Shown here piece after piece: positions 51,301-52,966 of a DNA stretch of 52,966 bases; position 1 is the stretch's first letter, and each line of letters opens with the position of its first letter. The notes below the pieces were generated by a model. That model was not told the origin of the DNA and made no database searches. It saw only the letters and a list, made by a program, of their open reading frames with translations. Source of the DNA: Chloroflexota bacterium (GTDB lineage: Bacteria > Chloroflexota > Anaerolineae > UBA4142); the NCBI GenBank assembly GCA_016215025.1, contig JACRMI010000114.1:1-52966 (forward strand), given 5' to 3'. Made by a program: the position numbers and the translations under genes.

Positions 51301-52966
51301 ATCCACGACAACTTTTTCGATCTCGGTGGTCATTCGCTCGTGGCAACGCGCGTGGTTGCGCGCGTGCTCGATGCATTCCAAATCGAGTTGCCGTTGCGTA
51401 GTCTGTTTGAAATGCCGACGGTTGCACAGTTGGCAACACAAATTCAAGAAATCAAATTGAGCGCGAGTGTCGCCTTGCCGCCCATTGAACGTGCCGCGCG
51501 CGACCAACCATTGCCATTATCATTCGCGCAACAGCGGTTGTGGTTTCTCGATCAGTTGGAACCAGGCAATTTGTTTTACAACATTCCGATGGTTGTGCGC
51601 CTGACTGGGACACTCGACGTTACGGCATTGGAAAAAGCGTTAAATGAAATTGTGCGGCGGCACGAATCACTGCGCACGACATTCACGGCGGTGGATGGCA
51701 AACCGTTCCAGGTCATTGCCCCCGAATTGGCGTTGACCGTCCCAGTCATCGATTTGCGCGATGTGTCCGAATCCGAACGTGAAACCCGAGCACTGCAAAT
51801 GGCAACGGAACAAGTGCGTCAACCCTTCGATCTGGAACGGGGACCACTCCTCCGCGCTCGATTATTCCGGCTTGGTGAACACAACCACATCGCGCTTCTG
51901 ACCATGCACCACATCGTCTCGGACGGCTGGTCAATGGGTGTGTTGATGCGCGAACTAGCAGCGCTGTATCAAATTTGTGTTGCGAATGAGATGCGTACGA
52001 TGGAAGCGTTGCCGATTCAATACGCCGACTTTGCGCATTGGCAGCGTGAGTGGCTGCAAGGCGATGTGTTGGAATCGCAACTGGAATATTGGAAAAAGCA
52101 ATTGGCTGGCAGCCCGCCGCTGTTGGAATTGCCCACCGACCGACCGCGCCCGGCGATGCAAAGTTCGCATGGCACGCAAATGACCTTTACGCTACCCGAG
52201 TCGTTGTCGAACGCACTCCGAGCATTCAGTCGACAGGAAAACGTCACGCTGTTTATGACGTTGCTCGCAACTTTTCAAACCTTGTTGTACCGTTACTCCG
52301 GACAAGACGATATTTGCGTCGGCACGCCGATTGCCAATCGTCATCGCGCCGAACTGGAGAATTTGATCGGCTTTTTCGTCAACACGTTGGTGATGCGGAG
52401 CGATTTCTCGGATGATCCAAGTTTTCGCGATTTGTTGAAACGCGTGCGAGAGATGACGCTCGATGCGTACGCGCATCAAGACTTACCATTCGAAATGCTG
52501 GTGGACACTCTGCAGCCCCAACGCGACTTGAGCCACACGCCGCTTTTCCAAACGATGTTTGTGCTAGACAACACGCCGCGGCAAAATATTGCCTTGCCCG
52601 ACCTGACCATTCATCCGCTTCCGATCGATTCGGGCAATGCGACGTTTGATCTCACGTTGGTTGTGATGGATACGCCGCAGACATTGACCGGGTATTGCGA
52701 ATACAACACCGACTTGTTCGATGCCGATACGATTACGCGCCTATTGGCTCATTTCCAAATGTTGTTGGAAAGCGTCGTCGCGAATGTCGACCAACCCGTT
52801 TCGGCTTTGCCGATGTTGACCGATGCCGAACGCCAACGCATTCTCATTGAGTGGAACAACACCGCCGCGGATTTTCCGCGCGACGCGTGTATCCATGAAC
52901 TGTTTGAACACCAAGTCACGCTGCGTCCCGATGCCCTCGCGCTCGTGTTCGAAGACCAAGCCCTCA
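48307..52966 (+). CDS. NRPS continuing beyond the window: C(DCL)-A-PCP-C-A...
   Basis: The reading frame runs from ATG 48307 to the window end without a stop (1553 codons visible), so the 3' end is missing. The ATG overlaps the stop of the previous gene as ATGA. The N terminus NIEAIYSLSPMQQGMLFHSLY is typical of a C domain that accepts a D-configured donor, and of a COM acceptor. It follows the epimerase of the preceding protein. HHALLDGWS lies near 143. The A domain (about 470-990) gives pocket residues D-A-A-I-I-A-G-V-G, which I cannot assign; a hydrophobic or aromatic residue is possible. The PCP has LGGHSLVATR (about 1010). A second C domain with HHIVSDGWS (about 1201) follows. Another A domain starts near residue 1528, where the window ends. 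Confidence 0.95.
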   Translation, partial: MSKRNIEAIYSLSPMQQGMLFHSLYAPESGVYVEQTVCTLEGDLDVPSFERAWKYVTERHPILRTAFAWKRLDKTFQVVHREVHLPFEQHDWRGLSAVEQASRLEDFLQVDRRRGFDVSKAPLMRLALIRTTEESWRFVWTNHHALLDGWSLPLLLKQVLVCYDAYRQSQSVSLESVRPYRDYISWLQKQDQSQARLFWRKTLAGFTAPTPLVVDRPAQNTADQEARSAELETRLSAATTATLQSLARQHQLTMNTLVQGAWAILLNRYSSEEDIVFGATVSGRPADLPGSESMLGLFINTLPVRVRVRSDALVVPWLKELQAQQVELRQFEYSPLVQIQSWSDVPRGLPLFDSILVFENYPMDAFLQITKSLRIRDVRSIEQTNYPLTVVSGPGEELVLKISYDERRFDAKTITRMLGHLKTLLEEFAAHPEASIGRLDLLTPAEQQQILIKWNDTAADYPHDRCIHQLVEAQAEQTPDAIAVTFEDKFLTYRELNARANQLARYLQKMGVCPETLVGICVERSLEMIVGILGISKAGGAYVPLDPTYPPERLAFMLTDSQVSVLLTQAHLVSHLTHHALRSVVCLDSDWETLVQEDTVNLTSAVTPENLAYVIYTSGSTGKPKGVMLMHRGVCNFASAYVRELHITSDSRMLQFASLCFDASVAEIFSALIGGARLYLARQETLTSPIDLQRLLQSEAITHAILPPAMLGILSNDDLPALQALISAGEACAPEIAARWKPGRQFFNGYGPTEATVGPTLYRVDDLNEFKASVPIGRPIANMQCCVLDAHMRPVPVGVPGELHIGGVGLARGYLNRPELTANKFVNYQLPITNCQSPIRLYKTGDLVRYCDDGNLEFLGRLDDQVKVRGFRIELGEIEAALAQHAQVREVAVVAREDIPNDRRLVAYVAQTDDGQPLAVDTLREFLRTRLPSHMIPSAFVMLAQLPRLPNGKVDRRTLPMPEQTDWGITSQYVAPRMPTEEILAGIWAQVLNVERIGIHDNFFDLGGHSLVATRVVARVLDAFQIELPLRSLFEMPTVAQLATQIQEIKLSASVALPPIERAARDQPLPLSFAQQRLWFLDQLEPGNLFYNIPMVVRLTGTLDVTALEKALNEIVRRHESLRTTFTAVDGKPFQVIAPELALTVPVIDLRDVSESERETRALQMATEQVRQPFDLERGPLLRARLFRLGEHNHIALLTMHHIVSDGWSMGVLMRELAALYQICVANEMRTMEALPIQYADFAHWQREWLQGDVLESQLEYWKKQLAGSPPLLELPTDRPRPAMQSSHGTQMTFTLPESLSNALRAFSRQENVTLFMTLLATFQTLLYRYSGQDDICVGTPIANRHRAELENLIGFFVNTLVMRSDFSDDPSFRDLLKRVREMTLDAYAHQDLPFEMLVDTLQPQRDLSHTPLFQTMFVLDNTPRQNIALPDLTIHPLPIDSGNATFDLTLVVMDTPQTLTGYCEYNTDLFDADTITRLLAHFQMLLESVVANVDQPVSALPMLTDAERQRILIEWNNTAADFPRDACIHELFEHQVTLRPDALALVFEDQAL
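50785..50819. repeat. 7-bp tandem repeat inside NRPS A domain (third protein)
   Basis: Five units: aattacc, aattacc, cattacc, aattgcc, aatcgcc, then aattcgt. It encodes the loop NYQLPITNCQSPIR between TANKF and LYKTGDL, the exact counterpart of the array at 42941. Confidence 0.85.

Overview
The window looks like a chromosome segment of a moderately GC-rich bacterium, most likely a member of the Chloroflexota (Anaerolineae-like). This placement is an inference. It rests on a secreted protein ending in YLPLILR, an ECF sigma factor paired with a DUF5667-type membrane protein, and a metallophosphoesterase / ParB-like / LOG-like gene run of a kind I associate with that phylum. No rRNA, tRNA or CRISPR array was recognised.

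Left part (1-15.5 kb, plus strand): proS; a membrane-bound GAF-GGDEF diguanylate cyclase followed by a 144-bp diverged second copy of the proS 3' end; a small antitoxin-like gene with a frameshifted TumE-type toxin; a metallophosphoesterase, a ParB-like protein and a LOG/TIGR00725-like nucleotide-binding protein; a 1228-residue multi-PAS/GAF diguanylate cyclase; a MaeB-type malic enzyme with a phosphotransacetylase-like tail; and two sulfotransferases.

Middle part (15.5-29.7 kb, minus strand): a secreted family 5 (peptide-type) solute-binding protein; a complete branched-chain amino acid ABC transporter operon (livK-H-M-G-F) with a small membrane protein behind livF; upstream of it a second Liv-type binding lipoprotein translationally overlapped with a sensor kinase and a NarL-type regulator, which suggests ligand-controlled expression of the transporter; a lipocalin-like protein; and an ECF sigma factor / DUF5667 pair. 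A 122-bp MITE with 8-bp target duplications sits 4 bp upstream of the predicted liv promoter, and a second foldback element lies ahead of the kinase operon.

Accessory part (30-34.5 kb): a secreted threonine- and asparagine/glycine-rich protein, a PIG-L/LmbE deacetylase, a truncated gamma-glutamyltransferase remnant, and degenerate IS701-like and IS110-like transposase pieces fused to each other.

Right part (34.5 kb to the end, plus strand): a large lipopeptide NRPS locus that continues beyond the window. The line reads FAAL-ACP-C-A-PCP / C-A-PCP-C-A-PCP-E / C(DCL)-A-PCP-C-A... with matching docking ends. It predicts an N-acylated peptide with a Leu-like second residue and a D-configured third residue. 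The most unusual observation is that 7-bp tandem repeats, the same class as intergenic repeats elsewhere in the window, are embedded in the NRPS reading frames. In three of the four complete adenylation domains they sit at the same loop just before the YKTGDL motif, where a one-unit change would shift the frame of the megasynthase.
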